A stretch of DNA of 60,058 bases from an uncultured Porphyromonadaceae bacterium (GTDB taxonomy: Bacteria; Bacteroidota; Bacteroidia; Bacteroidales; Muribaculaceae). Location: contig CAMWLS010000009.1 of assembly GCA_947175205.1 (NCBI GenBank), positions 1 to 60,058 on the forward strand, written 5' to 3'. Position 1 is the stretch's first letter. Each line of letters begins with the position of its first letter. Position numbers and translations under genes: made by a program. The notes below the pieces were generated by a model that saw only the letters and a program-made list of their open reading frames with translations, ran no database searches and had not been told where the DNA came from. Below, in pieces: positions 27,902 to 37,736 of this stretch.

Positions 27902-27946
27902 TAGTATTCCGTAAGACCGCGGTAACGGTGTTGCGGAATACTTTTT
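27902..27946 (+). terminator. Terminator after gdhA
   Basis: Arms 27903-27911 and 27934-27942 around a GC-rich centre, followed by five T. Confidence 0.75.
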
Positions 27947-28126
27947 GTTCCATTAAGGGCCGCTTTCAGTACTTATTGAGCTTGATGGATTTTTCAGCGT
28001 AAGATATATAGACCCATCTTCACAAAATAATGTAATTGCATAGGACGCTGATTTTATGAAATCGGGTCTTGCTTAACCACTCGGGTGATAAAATTGCATG
28101 AGGTCTAAAAAACAGAGGCAAAAAAC

Positions 28127-28157
28127 TTGCAAGCTCCGTTTTAAATATATAAATTTG
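28127..28157 (+). promoter_or_regulatory. Promoter of rpmH
   Basis: TTG (28127-28129), 20-base spacer, TAAATTTG (28150-28157); about 43 bases before the start codon. Confidence 0.7.
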
Positions 28158-28199
28158 CAGTCCGAATTGTGAACATAAAATAAAACTAAAAATAGAGCA

Positions 28200-28355
28200 A
28201 TGAAACGTACATTCCAACCCTCAAACCGCAAAAGAGTAAACAAGCACGGTTTCCGTGAACGCATGTCAACCCCTGATGGTCGCAAAGTTCTGGCTCGCCG
28301 TCGCGCTAAAGGGCGTGCGCGTCTGACCGTTTCTGATTCAATAGCAAGCAAGTAA
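28200..28355 (+). CDS. rpmH: 50S ribosomal protein L34
   Basis: A 51-residue gene. It encodes the universal L34 sequence: [18 protein letters not shown], then a [17 protein letters not shown] segment and a basic KGRARL stretch. Part of the large ribosomal subunit. In many bacteria it lies next to rnpA and dnaA; here it stands alone between gdhA and purL, with its own promoter and terminator. Confidence 0.97.
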   Translation: MKRTFQPSNRKRVNKHGFRERMSTPDGRKVLARRRAKGRARLTVSDSIASK

Positions 28356-28372
28356 TACGGCTACTGATAAGA

Positions 28373-28418
28373 AAATGAGAGTGCACTACAGATAAAATTC
28401 TGTGGTGCACTCTCATTT
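28373..28418 (+). terminator. Terminator after rpmH
   Basis: 14-bp perfect stem, arms 28373-28386 and 28405-28418, with a T-rich 3' side. Confidence 0.75.
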
Positions 28419-28516
28419 ATATAGATATTGTCTTATTATTGTACAGATTCTAATTTTCTGGAGAGCTCACTCAGGCTTAAGATGATTATTCCTCTGTCCC
28501 TTTAACAATTTTGGAT

Positions 28517-28547
28517 TTTGGAGGAACATAAATTTTCCTTACCTTTG
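28517..28547 (+). promoter_or_regulatory. Promoter of purL
   Basis: TTTG (28517-28520), 19-base spacer, TACCTTTG (28540-28547); about 60 bases before the start. Confidence 0.75.
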
Positions 28548-28606
28548 TGAACTCAGAATTATAGCTGATTTTATTTTTAAAATATTATTTTATCCAGCAG
28601 CACATT

Positions 28607-31600
28607 ATGGTTGTTTTCTTTAAAAAAAATTCATCAAGTGTCTATGCGGTAGGTACTAAAAATTCCCTCACTCAGAGTCAAGTGGACAGACTGGTGTGGT
28701 TATTTGATGGTGCCACTCCTTTGAAGGCCACTAAGGTAAATGGTATTTTTGTTGGCCCACGAAAGGAGATGCTTACCCCGTGGAGTACTAATGCCGTAGA
28801 GATTACCAGGAATATGGGTCTTGACGGCATTTTCCGTATAGAAGAGTATACTCGCAGTCCAAAGGAGAACCCGGAGTATGACCCGATGTTGCAGAGGGTT
28901 TATAATGGTCTGGACCAGAGCATACTTACAACAGATAAAACTCCGGATGAAATAGTATATATTGAGGATATTCATGCTTATAATCAAGCTGAAGGTTTAG
29001 CTCTTAGTGAAGAAGAGGAAAAGTATCTCTCAGACCTTTCAGAGCGTCTGGGACGTCCTCTTACAGACAGTGAGGTGTTTGGATTCTCTCAGGTTAACTC
29101 AGAGCACTGCAGACATAAAATATTTAATGGTACATTCATTATTGACGGCAAGGAGATGCCCATGTCTCTTTTCAAGTTGATAAAGAAAACGTCACAGGAG
29201 AATCCTAATGGTCTTGTTTCTGCATATAAAGATAATGTGGCATTTGTTAAAGGGCCCAGAATAAATCAATTTTATCCTGAAAATCCTGACCGTCCTGACT
29301 ATTTTACTGAGAAGAAAATAGATACAGTATTGTCCTTAAAGGCTGAGACTCATAATTTCCCCACTACAGTAGAGCCGTTTAACGGTGCGGCCACCGGTAC
29401 CGGAGGAGAAATACGTGACCGTCTGGGTGGAGGAAAGGCCAGTCTTCCGCTTGCGGGAACAGCTGTGTATATGACATCATATCCACGAATTGATATGCAG
29501 CGTCCCTGGGAGGCTATGATGAATCCCCGTGTGTGGTTATATCAGACACCTGCTGAAATACTGATTAAAGCGTCAAATGGTGCTTCAGATTTTGGAAATA
29601 AGTTTGGACAGCCTCTGATTTGTGGTTCTGTCTTGACCTTTGAGCATGACAATGATGGTACTCTATATGCATACGACAAGGTAATAATGCTTGCCGGCGG
29701 TGTGGGCTATGCCGCTAAGAAAGATGCAATTAAAGGTACTCCTAAGCCCGGTCAGAAGGTTGTTGTGCAGGGTGGTGATAACTATAGAATAGGTATGGGC
29801 GGCGGCGCTGTTTCTTCAGTTGCTACAGGTCAATACGCCAGTGGAATAGAATTAAACGCCGTTCAGCGTGCTAATCCGGAAATGCAGAAGCGTGTTTCCA
29901 ATGTTATCAGAGCACTTGCAGAGAGTAATAATAACCCTATAGTTTCTATTCATGACCATGGTGCTGGTGGACATCTGAATGCACTCTCAGAGCTTGTGGA
30001 GGCCACCGGTGGTGTCATTGATATTGATGCCCTTCCCATTGGTGACCCGACTTTATCCGCTAAGGAGATAATTGGAAATGAGAGTCAGGAGCGTATGGGT
30101 ATGATATTGCCCGCTAAGGATATACCTTACGTGGAAGCCATTGCGCAGCGTGAGAGAGCTCCAATGTATGTTGTGGGTGAAACAACGGGTGATGACAGAT
30201 TTGTTTTCAGAAGCCAGGACGGGACCAAGCCTATAGACCTTGCAATGAGCGACATGTTCGGCAGCTCACCCAAAACTGTAATGACAGATAAGACTGTTCA
30301 GGTGCATTTCAAGGATGTCGTTACAGAGGATGCAAAACTTGAGGAATATCTTAAAAATGTCTTGTCATTGGAGGCTGTGGCTTGTAAGGACTGGCTTACA
30401 AATAAGGTTGACCGCTCCGTAACAGGCAAGATAGCGCGTCAGCAGTGCCAGGGTGAGCTTCAGTTGCCGCTTAGTGACTGTGGAGTTGTAGCTCTGGATT
30501 ATCACGGAAAACAAGGTATAGCTACATCAATAGGTCATGCCCCTCAGGTAGCTATGGCTGATTCTGCAGCAGGTTCAGTTATGTCTATTGCAGAAGCTCT
30601 TACAAATATAGTGGGCGCTGACTTAAAAGACGGTCTCAAGAGTGTATCACTGAGTGCTAACTGGATGTGGCCCTGCAAGAATGAAGGGTTTGACGCTTCT
30701 CTTTATAAAGCAGTTGAGGCTTGCAGTGACTTTGCGTGTGCACTGGGTATAAATATACCTACCGGTAAGGACAGCTTAAGTATGACTCAGAAATACGGAG
30801 ACAAGAAAGTTTTTGCTCCCGGGACTGTAATTATATCTGCTGCAGGAGAGGTAGCTAATATCAGAAGAACGGTTAGCCCAGTGCTTCTTAATAAGCAGAA
30901 GACCACAGTGTATTATGTGGACTTCAGTGGTGACAGCATGAAATTAGGCGGTTCGGCTCTTTCACAGACTTTAGGGCTTGTTGGTTCTGATGTTCCAACT
31001 GTAAAGGACGCGGAGTCTTTCAAAATTGCTTTCAATACCATTCAGAAACTTGTCAGAGGGCGTAAGCTGGCGGCGCTGCATGACGTAAGTGCCGGCGGTA
31101 TGATAACAGCGTTACTTGAAATGGCATTTGCCAATACACGAGGAGGTATTAAGTTATATACAGACGGTTTCAAGATGGTTTTCAATGAACAGGATCTTAT
31201 AAAGATTCTCTTTGCTGAAAATCCGGCGGTGCTCATACAGGTGGAGGATTCTAAGAAAGAAAGTGTAGAACGTGCCCTTGATGACGCTAAGGTTAAGTAT
31301 TGTCCCATTGCAACCTATGCACCTGAAAGAGTAATACAACTTACTCATGGAGAAAGGGAATATCTGTTGGGAATAGATACTCTGAGAGATATATGGTACA
31401 AGCCTTCATATCTGCTTGACTCACTGCAGACAAATCTCGCATGTGCTGAAAAGCGTTATAAAAATTACGCTATTCAGCCTGTGAAATACACCCTGCCTAA
31501 AGGTTTCAGCGGGAAACTGTCAGACCGCGAACTTACTTTGGATCGTACAGAAAGAAGCGGTATAAAGGCAGCCATTATCCGAGAGAAGGGTGTCAATGGA

Positions 31601-32317
31601 GACCGTGAGATGGCTTATTCATTATACCTTGCTGGTTTTGATGTCAAGGATGTTCATATGACTGACCTTATGAGCGGCAGAGAAACTCTGGATGATGTTA
31701 ATATGATAGTTTTCTGCGGAGGCTTCTCTAACAGCGATGTACTTGGTTCTGCAAAAGGATGGGCAAGTGGATTCAGATGGAATGAGACTGCCCGGGAGAC
31801 GCTTAAGCGCTACTATAGTCGTCATGACACACTGTCACTGGGTATCTGCAACGGATGCCAGCTTATGATGGAGCTCAATCTGCTATATCCGGAGCATGAA
31901 AAGCCTGTTAAGATGTTGCATAATGACTCACATAAGTTTGAGAGTGAGTTTATATCTGTTGTCATACCTAAGAATAATTCCGTCATGTTCGGCAGCCTGT
32001 CAGGTGTTAAGACCGGTATCTGGGTAGCGCATGGAGAAGGTAAATTCAATCTTCCCATGAAGGCAGAGGACTATAATATAGTTGCTAAGTATGCATATAA
32101 AGAATATCCTGGAAATCCCAACGGTTCAGCTAAGTCAGTGGCCGGTCTTGCGTCAGCTGATGGCCGACATCTGGCAATGATGCCACATCTGGAACGCGCC
32201 ATATTCCCATGGCAGTGTGCATATTATCCGTACGCCCGCAGAAATGATGAGGTAACTGTGTGGATAGATGCATTTGTGAATGCACGTAAATGGATTGAGA
32301 ATAATACTGAAAAATAA
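28607..32317 (+). CDS. purL: Phosphoribosylformylglycinamidine synthase (large, fused)
   Basis: 1236 residues: the single-chain form with N-terminal domain, two AIRS-like ATPase halves and a C-terminal glutaminase. It makes FGAM from FGAR, glutamine and ATP, step four of purine synthesis. The amidotransferase triad is visible: nucleophile Cys1081 in GICNGCQ, with His1194 and Glu1196 in MPHLER. ATP/Mg motifs include ETHNFPTTVEPFNGAATGTG and HDHGAGG. It lies 83 bases upstream of the PurF-like gene and is probably cotranscribed with it. Confidence 0.96.
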   Translation: MVVFFKKNSSSVYAVGTKNSLTQSQVDRLVWLFDGATPLKATKVNGIFVGPRKEMLTPWSTNAVEITRNMGLDGIFRIEEYTRSPKENPEYDPMLQRVYNGLDQSILTTDKTPDEIVYIEDIHAYNQAEGLALSEEEEKYLSDLSERLGRPLTDSEVFGFSQVNSEHCRHKIFNGTFIIDGKEMPMSLFKLIKKTSQENPNGLVSAYKDNVAFVKGPRINQFYPENPDRPDYFTEKKIDTVLSLKAETHNFPTTVEPFNGAATGTGGEIRDRLGGGKASLPLAGTAVYMTSYPRIDMQRPWEAMMNPRVWLYQTPAEILIKASNGASDFGNKFGQPLICGSVLTFEHDNDGTLYAYDKVIMLAGGVGYAAKKDAIKGTPKPGQKVVVQGGDNYRIGMGGGAVSSVATGQYASGIELNAVQRANPEMQKRVSNVIRALAESNNNPIVSIHDHGAGGHLNALSELVEATGGVIDIDALPIGDPTLSAKEIIGNESQERMGMILPAKDIPYVEAIAQRERAPMYVVGETTGDDRFVFRSQDGTKPIDLAMSDMFGSSPKTVMTDKTVQVHFKDVVTEDAKLEEYLKNVLSLEAVACKDWLTNKVDRSVTGKIARQQCQGELQLPLSDCGVVALDYHGKQGIATSIGHAPQVAMADSAAGSVMSIAEALTNIVGADLKDGLKSVSLSANWMWPCKNEGFDASLYKAVEACSDFACALGINIPTGKDSLSMTQKYGDKKVFAPGTVIISAAGEVANIRRTVSPVLLNKQKTTVYYVDFSGDSMKLGGSALSQTLGLVGSDVPTVKDAESFKIAFNTIQKLVRGRKLAALHDVSAGGMITALLEMAFANTRGGIKLYTDGFKMVFNEQDLIKILFAENPAVLIQVEDSKKESVERALDDAKVKYCPIATYAPERVIQLTHGEREYLLGIDTLRDIWYKPSYLLDSLQTNLACAEKRYKNYAIQPVKYTLPKGFSGKLSDRELTLDRTERSGIKAAIIREKGVNGDREMAYSLYLAGFDVKDVHMTDLMSGRETLDDVNMIVFCGGFSNSDVLGSAKGWASGFRWNETARETLKRYYSRHDTLSLGICNGCQLMMELNLLYPEHEKPVKMLHNDSHKFESEFISVVIPKNNSVMFGSLSGVKTGIWVAHGEGKFNLPMKAEDYNIVAKYAYKEYPGNPNGSAKSVAGLASADGRHLAMMPHLERAIFPWQCAYYPYARRNDEVTVWIDAFVNARKWIENNTEK

Positions 32318-32328
32318 TAGTAATACAC

Positions 32329-32370
32329 GCACCGGCATGTGATTCCTTAAAGGAATTCAGATGTCGGTGC
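32329..32370 (+). promoter_or_regulatory. Hairpin between purL and the PurF-like gene
   Basis: 10-bp stem (32329-32338 with 32361-32370, one G-U) enclosing a second stem (attcctt/aaggaat). No T run follows, so it is more likely an mRNA processing or stability element than a terminator. Confidence 0.45.
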
Positions 32371-32400
32371 TGATTAAATAACAGGTATAAGAGAACAAAT

Positions 32401-33831
32401 ATGGGAGGTTTTTTTGGTATTGCCAAAATGGAAAGATGTGTAGAAGAACTCTTTTACGGAGTGGATTATAACTCACATCTTGGAACACGTCGTGCCGGTA
32501 TGGCCACTGTAAGCAGAGAGGGCCATTTCACAAGACAGATTCACAATATAGAGAATAATTATTTCAGGACCAAGTTTGAGGGTGATCTTGTTGATTTTGA
32601 TGGAGATATGGGTATTGGAGTTATATCTGATACAGATGCTCAGCCTATCATAATTAACTGTCACCTGGGTAAATTTGCTTTAGTTACAGTAGCTAAAATA
32701 AACAATATAAAATCATTGGAAAACGAGCTTCTTAACAAAGGCATACATTTCTGTGAACATGGTCATGATTCGCTGAATCCTACAGAGCTTGTGGGTGCGT
32801 TGATTTCAGAAGGGAAGGACTTCCTAGAGGGTATAGAGAATGTGTATAAGCGTGTACACGGAAGTTGCTCCATGCTGTTGCTGACTGAGGACGGTATTAT
32901 AGCTGCCAGAGATTTTCTTGGCCGTACACCAATAGCTATAGGAACTAAAGAAGGGGCAACTGCTGCAACATCAGAGACCTCAGCTTTCCCTAATCTTGGG
33001 TTTGAGTTGAAATATCAGTTAGGCCCCGGTGAAGTGGTACTGATTACAGCTGATGGTTATAAACAGCTACGTAAGCCGGAAAAAAGGATGCAGATATGTG
33101 CTTTCTTATGGACTTATTACGGATATCCGCCTTGCTCTTATGAAGGCAAAAATGTGGATTTAATGCGTTATGAGTCAGGTCTGTGGCAAGGTGAAAAAGA
33201 TGATACAGAAATAGACTTTGTAAGCCCTGTTCCTGACTCAGGTACGGGAATGGCCCTTGGTTATGCTGCCGGTATGAAAAAACCGTTCATGAGAGGTCTT
33301 GTTAAGTACACCCCCACGTGGCCCAGAAGCTTTACTCCGGGAACTCAACTCAGAAGAGAGCTTGTGGCAAAGATGAAGCTTATTCCTAACGGGGATTTGC
33401 TTAAAGGTAAGAAAGTCCTTTTCTGTGATGACTCTATTGTCCGTGGAACGCAGTTAAGGGACAATGTTACAGACATAAGAAATGCGGGTGCCAGTGAGGT
33501 TCATATACGCATTAGCTGTCCTCCTCTTATATACCCTTGTAAGTACATTAATTTTACATCCTCCAAGGGAGTGATGGAACTAATAGGGCGTAGAGTGATA
33601 TATAAGCTTGAAGGAGAGCAGGGAGATAATTACTTGTCAGAATATGCGCTTACAGGTTCTAAGAGATATAAAGCGCTTGTGGAAGAGATTCGTGAGCAGC
33701 TGAATCTTGATAGCCTGCAGTTCAGCCCCTTAGAAACAGTTGTAAAGGCCATAGGACTGCCCAAGGAATGCATCTGTACTCATTGCTTTGATGGAAGCAG
33801 CTACGATGTCTCAGACCTGCCTGAGAACTGA
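32401..33831 (+). CDS. PurF-like amidophosphoribosyltransferase paralogue lacking catalytic Cys
   Basis: 476 residues aligned along its length with PurF: an Ntn-type glutaminase domain (about 1-225) and a PRTase domain with an intact PRPP loop (FCDDSIVRGT, 341-350). Genuine PurF exposes Cys as residue 1 after processing; here the protein begins MGGFFG, so the nucleophile is Gly and glutamine hydrolysis should not work by the usual route. The rest is well preserved, including RDFLGRTP and the C-terminal CICTHCFDGSS cysteines, so it is not a pseudogene. It may use free ammonia, be a regulatory partner or have another role. Proteins with this start occur in other Bacteroidales as far as I recall. 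Confidence 0.85.
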   Translation: MGGFFGIAKMERCVEELFYGVDYNSHLGTRRAGMATVSREGHFTRQIHNIENNYFRTKFEGDLVDFDGDMGIGVISDTDAQPIIINCHLGKFALVTVAKINNIKSLENELLNKGIHFCEHGHDSLNPTELVGALISEGKDFLEGIENVYKRVHGSCSMLLLTEDGIIAARDFLGRTPIAIGTKEGATAATSETSAFPNLGFELKYQLGPGEVVLITADGYKQLRKPEKRMQICAFLWTYYGYPPCSYEGKNVDLMRYESGLWQGEKDDTEIDFVSPVPDSGTGMALGYAAGMKKPFMRGLVKYTPTWPRSFTPGTQLRRELVAKMKLIPNGDLLKGKKVLFCDDSIVRGTQLRDNVTDIRNAGASEVHIRISCPPLIYPCKYINFTSSKGVMELIGRRVIYKLEGEQGDNYLSEYALTGSKRYKALVEEIREQLNLDSLQFSPLETVVKAIGLPKECICTHCFDGSSYDVSDLPEN

Positions 33832-33856
33832 TTTTTTGCACATATATAATTAAAAT

Positions 33857-33890
33857 GGACCCCGGAGGCATATAGATGTTTCCGGGGCCC
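33857..33890 (+). terminator. Terminator after the PurF-like gene
   Basis: GC-rich stem (ggaccccgga with tccggggccc) followed by a pyrimidine-rich tract. Confidence 0.6.
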
Positions 33891-33987
33891 TCTTCTATTT
33901 GTGAGCCATATAGAAATAATAACGGTGCCGAGTAATTATTCAATATGACGCTACGCCTTTATTAAGTAGCATTAAATAGATTAATAG

Positions 33988-34377
33988 TTAAAAGGGTAAA
34001 TCTTCTTCAGCGTTACCTTCCATGGCTGGAGCCGGGGGAATATTGGCTGCAGCCTGTGCAACCGGCTGGAAGGGATCAGTGCTAACGTTGCTAACCGGGG
34101 GAGTATTGGTCTCAACAGGCATTGCGTCTATTCCGCGAACGTCTGTGTACCAGCGATTATTAAACTCACGGCTCTCCAGCTCAAAGGTTAGGCGAATGGT
34201 CTGACCGGGAGTAAGTGCATACTGGTCAGCTTTTGCGTTAAAGAAGTTGAACATTACCTTGCGGGGATATGTGTCCAATGTCTCAAGCACGTATTCACGC
34301 TTTTTCCATGCATTACCGGCTTTTGAGGTTCCGGAAACCTCAGGGAGTGCTAAAATAATTTTTCCTACTATTTCCAT
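33988..34377 (-). CDS. DUF3127 protein (OB-fold-like)
   Basis: 129 residues. The N-terminal 85 residues match the DUF3127 pattern: an initial short strand (MEIVGKIILALPEVSGTSKAG), WKKREYVLET, and the VRGIDAM segment. The C-terminal tail (about 95-129) is Pro/Ala rich and ends EGNAEEDLPF, an acidic and hydrophobic tip like that of SSB proteins. Such small OB-like proteins are found in Bacteroidetes and their phages; a role in single-stranded nucleic acid or SSB-like partner binding is inference. Single gene, convergent with the purine genes. Confidence 0.8.
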   Translation of the reverse strand: MEIVGKIILALPEVSGTSKAGNAWKKREYVLETLDTYPRKVMFNFFNAKADQYALTPGQTIRLTFELESREFNNRWYTDVRGIDAMPVETNTPPVSNVSTDPFQPVAQAAANIPPAPAMEGNAEEDLPF

Positions 34378-34493
34378 TGTTCAAGTATTATATTTTCTTA
34401 TTATTCTTGCGCAAAGATACTGAAATCTTTTTAAGATTAAAATACAAAACCAAGTTGGATTTTCCAGCAGATAAATGTATATCTTCAAAGAAA

Positions 34494-35183
34494 TCAGTTT
34501 AACTGGCGGTATAACTCATGAAAAGCCTTACGGGTTCCGTACACAGTGATAGTGTCACCTTTCTCAACAACCATTGAGGCATCATTTATGTCTATGACAC
34601 GCATGACATTCTGATTAATGCCAAGCACATTGGATTTTCCTTTTGGACGTGCTGCAGCAATTAATTCCAAACTATAATTTTTTTTGAGGTCAAGATGCTG
34701 GTAAGCGACTCCGTAAAAGAATTTTGGCGCGGCGAATTTGAGAATACGGAAATCATCATCAACCATCATGGATTCAACATCCGTACCCATTTCCATCTCA
34801 TGGGAAAGATCCATGGCCGCGCGTTGTTCCGGAGTCAGAATTCGCTGAATCTGTAACCCCTGAAGTATAGCCTCATGGAGTGGGTCACTGGCTCTGGCAA
34901 ATATATTCTTCTGTCCTAATTTTTTAAGTAATGCTACGGTTTTAACACTTGCTCCAAAGTTCTCACCAATGGCTACAATGGTAACATCAACATTCTTTAG
35001 CGGCAGTACAGAGAGTGCAGACTCTTCAGTGGAGTCTATCAAATAAACCGTACTAATATAGTCTTTTATATTATCAACATTTTGCTGGTGGTTGTCAGCG
35101 CCTATAACTTCATGCCCCATTTCCGTAAGATCCCGGGCAAGATTTGCGCCATATATACCTAATCCAATAATAAGATATCTCAT
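34494..35183 (-). CDS. trkA: Potassium uptake regulatory subunit (KtrA/TrkA, RCK domain)
   Basis: 229 residues. A Rossmann RCK_N domain (GLGIYGANLARDLTEMGHEV, about 6-25) for nucleotide binding and an RCK_C domain (about 145-229). It gates the membrane subunit encoded 3 bases upstream (35187-37040). The short, single-copy RCK length fits KtrA-type rather than the doubled E. coli TrkA. Last gene of a four-gene minus-strand operon. Confidence 0.9.
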   Translation of the reverse strand: MRYLIIGLGIYGANLARDLTEMGHEVIGADNHQQNVDNIKDYISTVYLIDSTEESALSVLPLKNVDVTIVAIGENFGASVKTVALLKKLGQKNIFARASDPLHEAILQGLQIQRILTPEQRAAMDLSHEMEMGTDVESMMVDDDFRILKFAAPKFFYGVAYQHLDLKKNYSLELIAAARPKGKSNVLGINQNVMRVIDINDASMVVEKGDTITVYGTRKAFHELYRQLN

Positions 35184-35186
35184 AAA

Positions 35187-37040
35187 TCAGTTAATAATTA
35201 TGTTTTCAGTGGGTAAATGAACAGAGGTATCTCGTGATGAGCCCCATAAACCTACAAGTATAGATATCAGGCCAACACGTCCCAGGAACATTGCAAGGCA
35301 GAGTAAAAGCTTAGAGCATATGCCTAACTGAGAGGTAATACCTAACGATGACCCCACAGTGAATACAGCTGAAACCGTTTCAAAGAAAACTGCCTTTGTT
35401 GAAAGCTCCGGTTCCAGTAACAAAAGAAGCACTGTAAAAATAATAACACTCAGTATGGAGATTGCAATTACGGCCTGAGCACGGCGAACTGAATCAGAGC
35501 TTATACGTCTGTGAAAAGCCGTTACTCCACTTTCTCCTCGGGCAATGGCTTTGAGGTTAAGTAACATTGTTGCGAAAGTATTAATCTTTATACCGCCGGC
35601 CAGGGACTGTGATCCGCCGCCAATCCACATCAATACCATTATTATCAGTAAGGTTACAGGCAGAAATCCGTTAGGGTTAACAGATGCGAACCCGGCGGAG
35701 CGTGGAACCATTACATTAAATAATGACTGATTAATTTTTTCCCACCATGTCATACCGGCAAGAGAATTATTAAACTCAAGACACAGGAAAATTAGCCAGC
35801 TTACAGCCGTAAGCATAACCGTTGTGTATAAAACCAGACGAGTATTAAGATTATAAGAATGAACCTGGCGCATGGGTCTAACGCCTGTATGTATGCGAAT
35901 CCACATGCAATGTAAGTGATTGGCTATGGCATCCTTGAAGTTTACGAGTATGGGGTAACCAATGGCTCCGGCAAAAATCAGTATGGAAGATATGAGATAA
36001 ATCAGCTGATTTCCCTGCATAAGGGCCGCGTTGGACATTCCTCCGGGGATGCTGCTGAAACCGGCATTACAGAAGGCTGAAAGGCTATGGAAAGCTGCCA
36101 TAATCATCTTCTCATCAGCATCCAGTCCAAGGGTGTCAGGTAAGGTGAAATATACTGCTACAGCACCCAGAGCCTCAACAGTAAGAGTAAATCCCAGAAT
36201 GTACAGAAGAGTGGGGAGCAGGGAATTCATGCTTTTGCTGTATACCATATCGCGAACCAACAGCTGATTGTAAATAGAGTTGGTACCGCTGAAGAAGAGA
36301 GCAAAGAAGCTTGTGAAAGTAATTACTCCTATACCTCCTATCTGTATCAGCAGAGCTAAAATCAGAAGGCCAAGAGGTGTGAATACCTCACTTACATCAA
36401 CAGGCGTAAGACCTGTAATACAAACGGCTGATGTGGAGACAAAAAGTGAATCCAAATAAGATATACTACCTACAGTACATTTGGGAAGCATTAATAATAC
36501 TGACCCAAGCAGAATGAAAAACAGGAAGCTGCCTGAGAGAAGTATGGAGGGATTTGTTCGTTTACCGGTTAGTCTGCTGAGTCCCGAACTGAGCGCCACA
36601 ACGGCATATGCCATAAGCACAATAAACAGGAACCGGAAACTTGAGATAAGCCCATATATCTTTGGCGCCCACCAGAAAGATTGAGGTGGGAAAATAAGAG
36701 GGACAAGGGTTAGAAGTATAGATGTGTCTACAATCCAGCGTAATACTCTTGCATCCCTAATGGTATCTCTGAAATTCAGCAGGAGGTTAAAAATAACATT
36801 AAATGCATACATCCCCTGCACAACTCTCAGCATATAGCGTATCCTGAGTGTTTCTGTGGCGTCATGATCAAATCCGATATAAACCATTATGCCCACCAGG
36901 CAGAGTACTGACATAATGAAGGTAACAACCGACAAAGCCTGCGACACGGACTTAATGATGGGTTGCCACTCCTGTCTGTATTGTCCTATACGATACTGGG
37001 AAAGCCGTAAATTATATTGAATCTGTTTTAACAGTTTCAT
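35187..37040 (-). CDS. trkH: Potassium transporter membrane subunit (TrkH/KtrB family)
   Basis: 617 residues, longer than KtrB because of an N-terminal extension of about 140 residues with four extra membrane helices. The four filter loops are seen: SAVCITGLT, SAFCNAGFSS, PRSAGFAS and FTVGSSLGIT, each with the conserved glycine. Imports K+ (or Na+/K+) under control of the RCK subunit that follows it. The N-terminal extension is a common Bacteroidetes variant. Confidence 0.92.
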   Translation of the reverse strand: MKLLKQIQYNLRLSQYRIGQYRQEWQPIIKSVSQALSVVTFIMSVLCLVGIMVYIGFDHDATETLRIRYMLRVVQGMYAFNVIFNLLLNFRDTIRDARVLRWIVDTSILLTLVPLIFPPQSFWWAPKIYGLISSFRFLFIVLMAYAVVALSSGLSRLTGKRTNPSILLSGSFLFFILLGSVLLMLPKCTVGSISYLDSLFVSTSAVCITGLTPVDVSEVFTPLGLLILALLIQIGGIGVITFTSFFALFFSGTNSIYNQLLVRDMVYSKSMNSLLPTLLYILGFTLTVEALGAVAVYFTLPDTLGLDADEKMIMAAFHSLSAFCNAGFSSIPGGMSNAALMQGNQLIYLISSILIFAGAIGYPILVNFKDAIANHLHCMWIRIHTGVRPMRQVHSYNLNTRLVLYTTVMLTAVSWLIFLCLEFNNSLAGMTWWEKINQSLFNVMVPRSAGFASVNPNGFLPVTLLIIMVLMWIGGGSQSLAGGIKINTFATMLLNLKAIARGESGVTAFHRRISSDSVRRAQAVIAISILSVIIFTVLLLLLEPELSTKAVFFETVSAVFTVGSSLGITSQLGICSKLLLCLAMFLGRVGLISILVGLWGSSRDTSVHLPTENIIIN

Positions 37041-37052
37041 TTGTCAGTTGGG

Positions 37053-37727
37053 TTACTGCCTTTTTAATCTGAATCCGGCATATATACCGTCATAAGACTC
37101 CAGAATACCGCTTACAGATTTAATAACGGAGCTATTAATAATTCCTCCCACTTTTTGAAGAATGGTCATGAGACGCTGGACATCAAATGTGACAGAAAGC
37201 TGATTCCCACTCTTGCTGGCCATTGCCTTAACGTTACCCAAAGTGACTTTCTTGAATGCCTTAAAATTAAAGAACAGTAGGTCACTTTCATCATCAGTCC
37301 CGCGAGTTACGGTACCTGATAGTTTAACTCCGCGGACAGACAGTGTAAATTCCATTGCCTGATTCACGGATAATTTAAGTGAAGTCAGCCCGGCACTATT
37401 ATAGTAAGGCGCTAACTTGTTTTCTATAGCAACTGAAGCCGCTGCACCGCCAATGTTCTGTAACGCATTGTCACTTCTGAAGGATACGGCGGGAGATACA
37501 TATGACCAGTTGCCTTCAAGTTGGGCTAAATCAAAGGTTGTACTCCCTGTAAGGTTGTTAAACAAGGATCCAATGGAGTTGGTTAGTGACGTATTATCAT
37601 TTTCGGAACCGGAATCAGCGCTCTTTTCCGCAAGTGTGTTTAGTGCAGATTTAAGGTCAAATGCCCAGATACCGGTGGCAGTGATGCATAAGCATATGCA
37701 GAGTATTATCCGTTTGCTAAGTTTCAT
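37053..37727 (-). CDS. DUF4923 family secreted protein
   Basis: 224 residues with a signal peptide ending near residue 22 (CITATGIWA). After a Ser/Asn-rich linker (about 35-60) a lipocalin-like beta domain follows: LEGNWSYVSPAVSF, then AMEFTLSVRGVKLSGTV and LSVTFDVQRL. The DUF4923 family is typical of Bacteroidales and of unknown function. Placed 12 bases upstream of trkH and 9 bases downstream of the FlaA1-like gene, in one operon. It probably sits in the periplasm. Confidence 0.75.
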   Translation of the reverse strand: MKLSKRIILCICLCITATGIWAFDLKSALNTLAEKSADSGSENDNTSLTNSIGSLFNNLTGSTTFDLAQLEGNWSYVSPAVSFRSDNALQNIGGAAASVAIENKLAPYYNSAGLTSLKLSVNQAMEFTLSVRGVKLSGTVTRGTDDESDLLFFNFKAFKKVTLGNVKAMASKSGNQLSVTFDVQRLMTILQKVGGIINSSVIKSVSGILESYDGIYAGFRLKRQ

Positions 37728-37736
37728 TTTATGCGT

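Noticed and set aside
32401-33831. PurF-like gene as a pseudogene
   Set aside because: Full length, open and with an intact PRPP loop; only the N-terminal nucleophile is missing, which looks like a fixed family trait.
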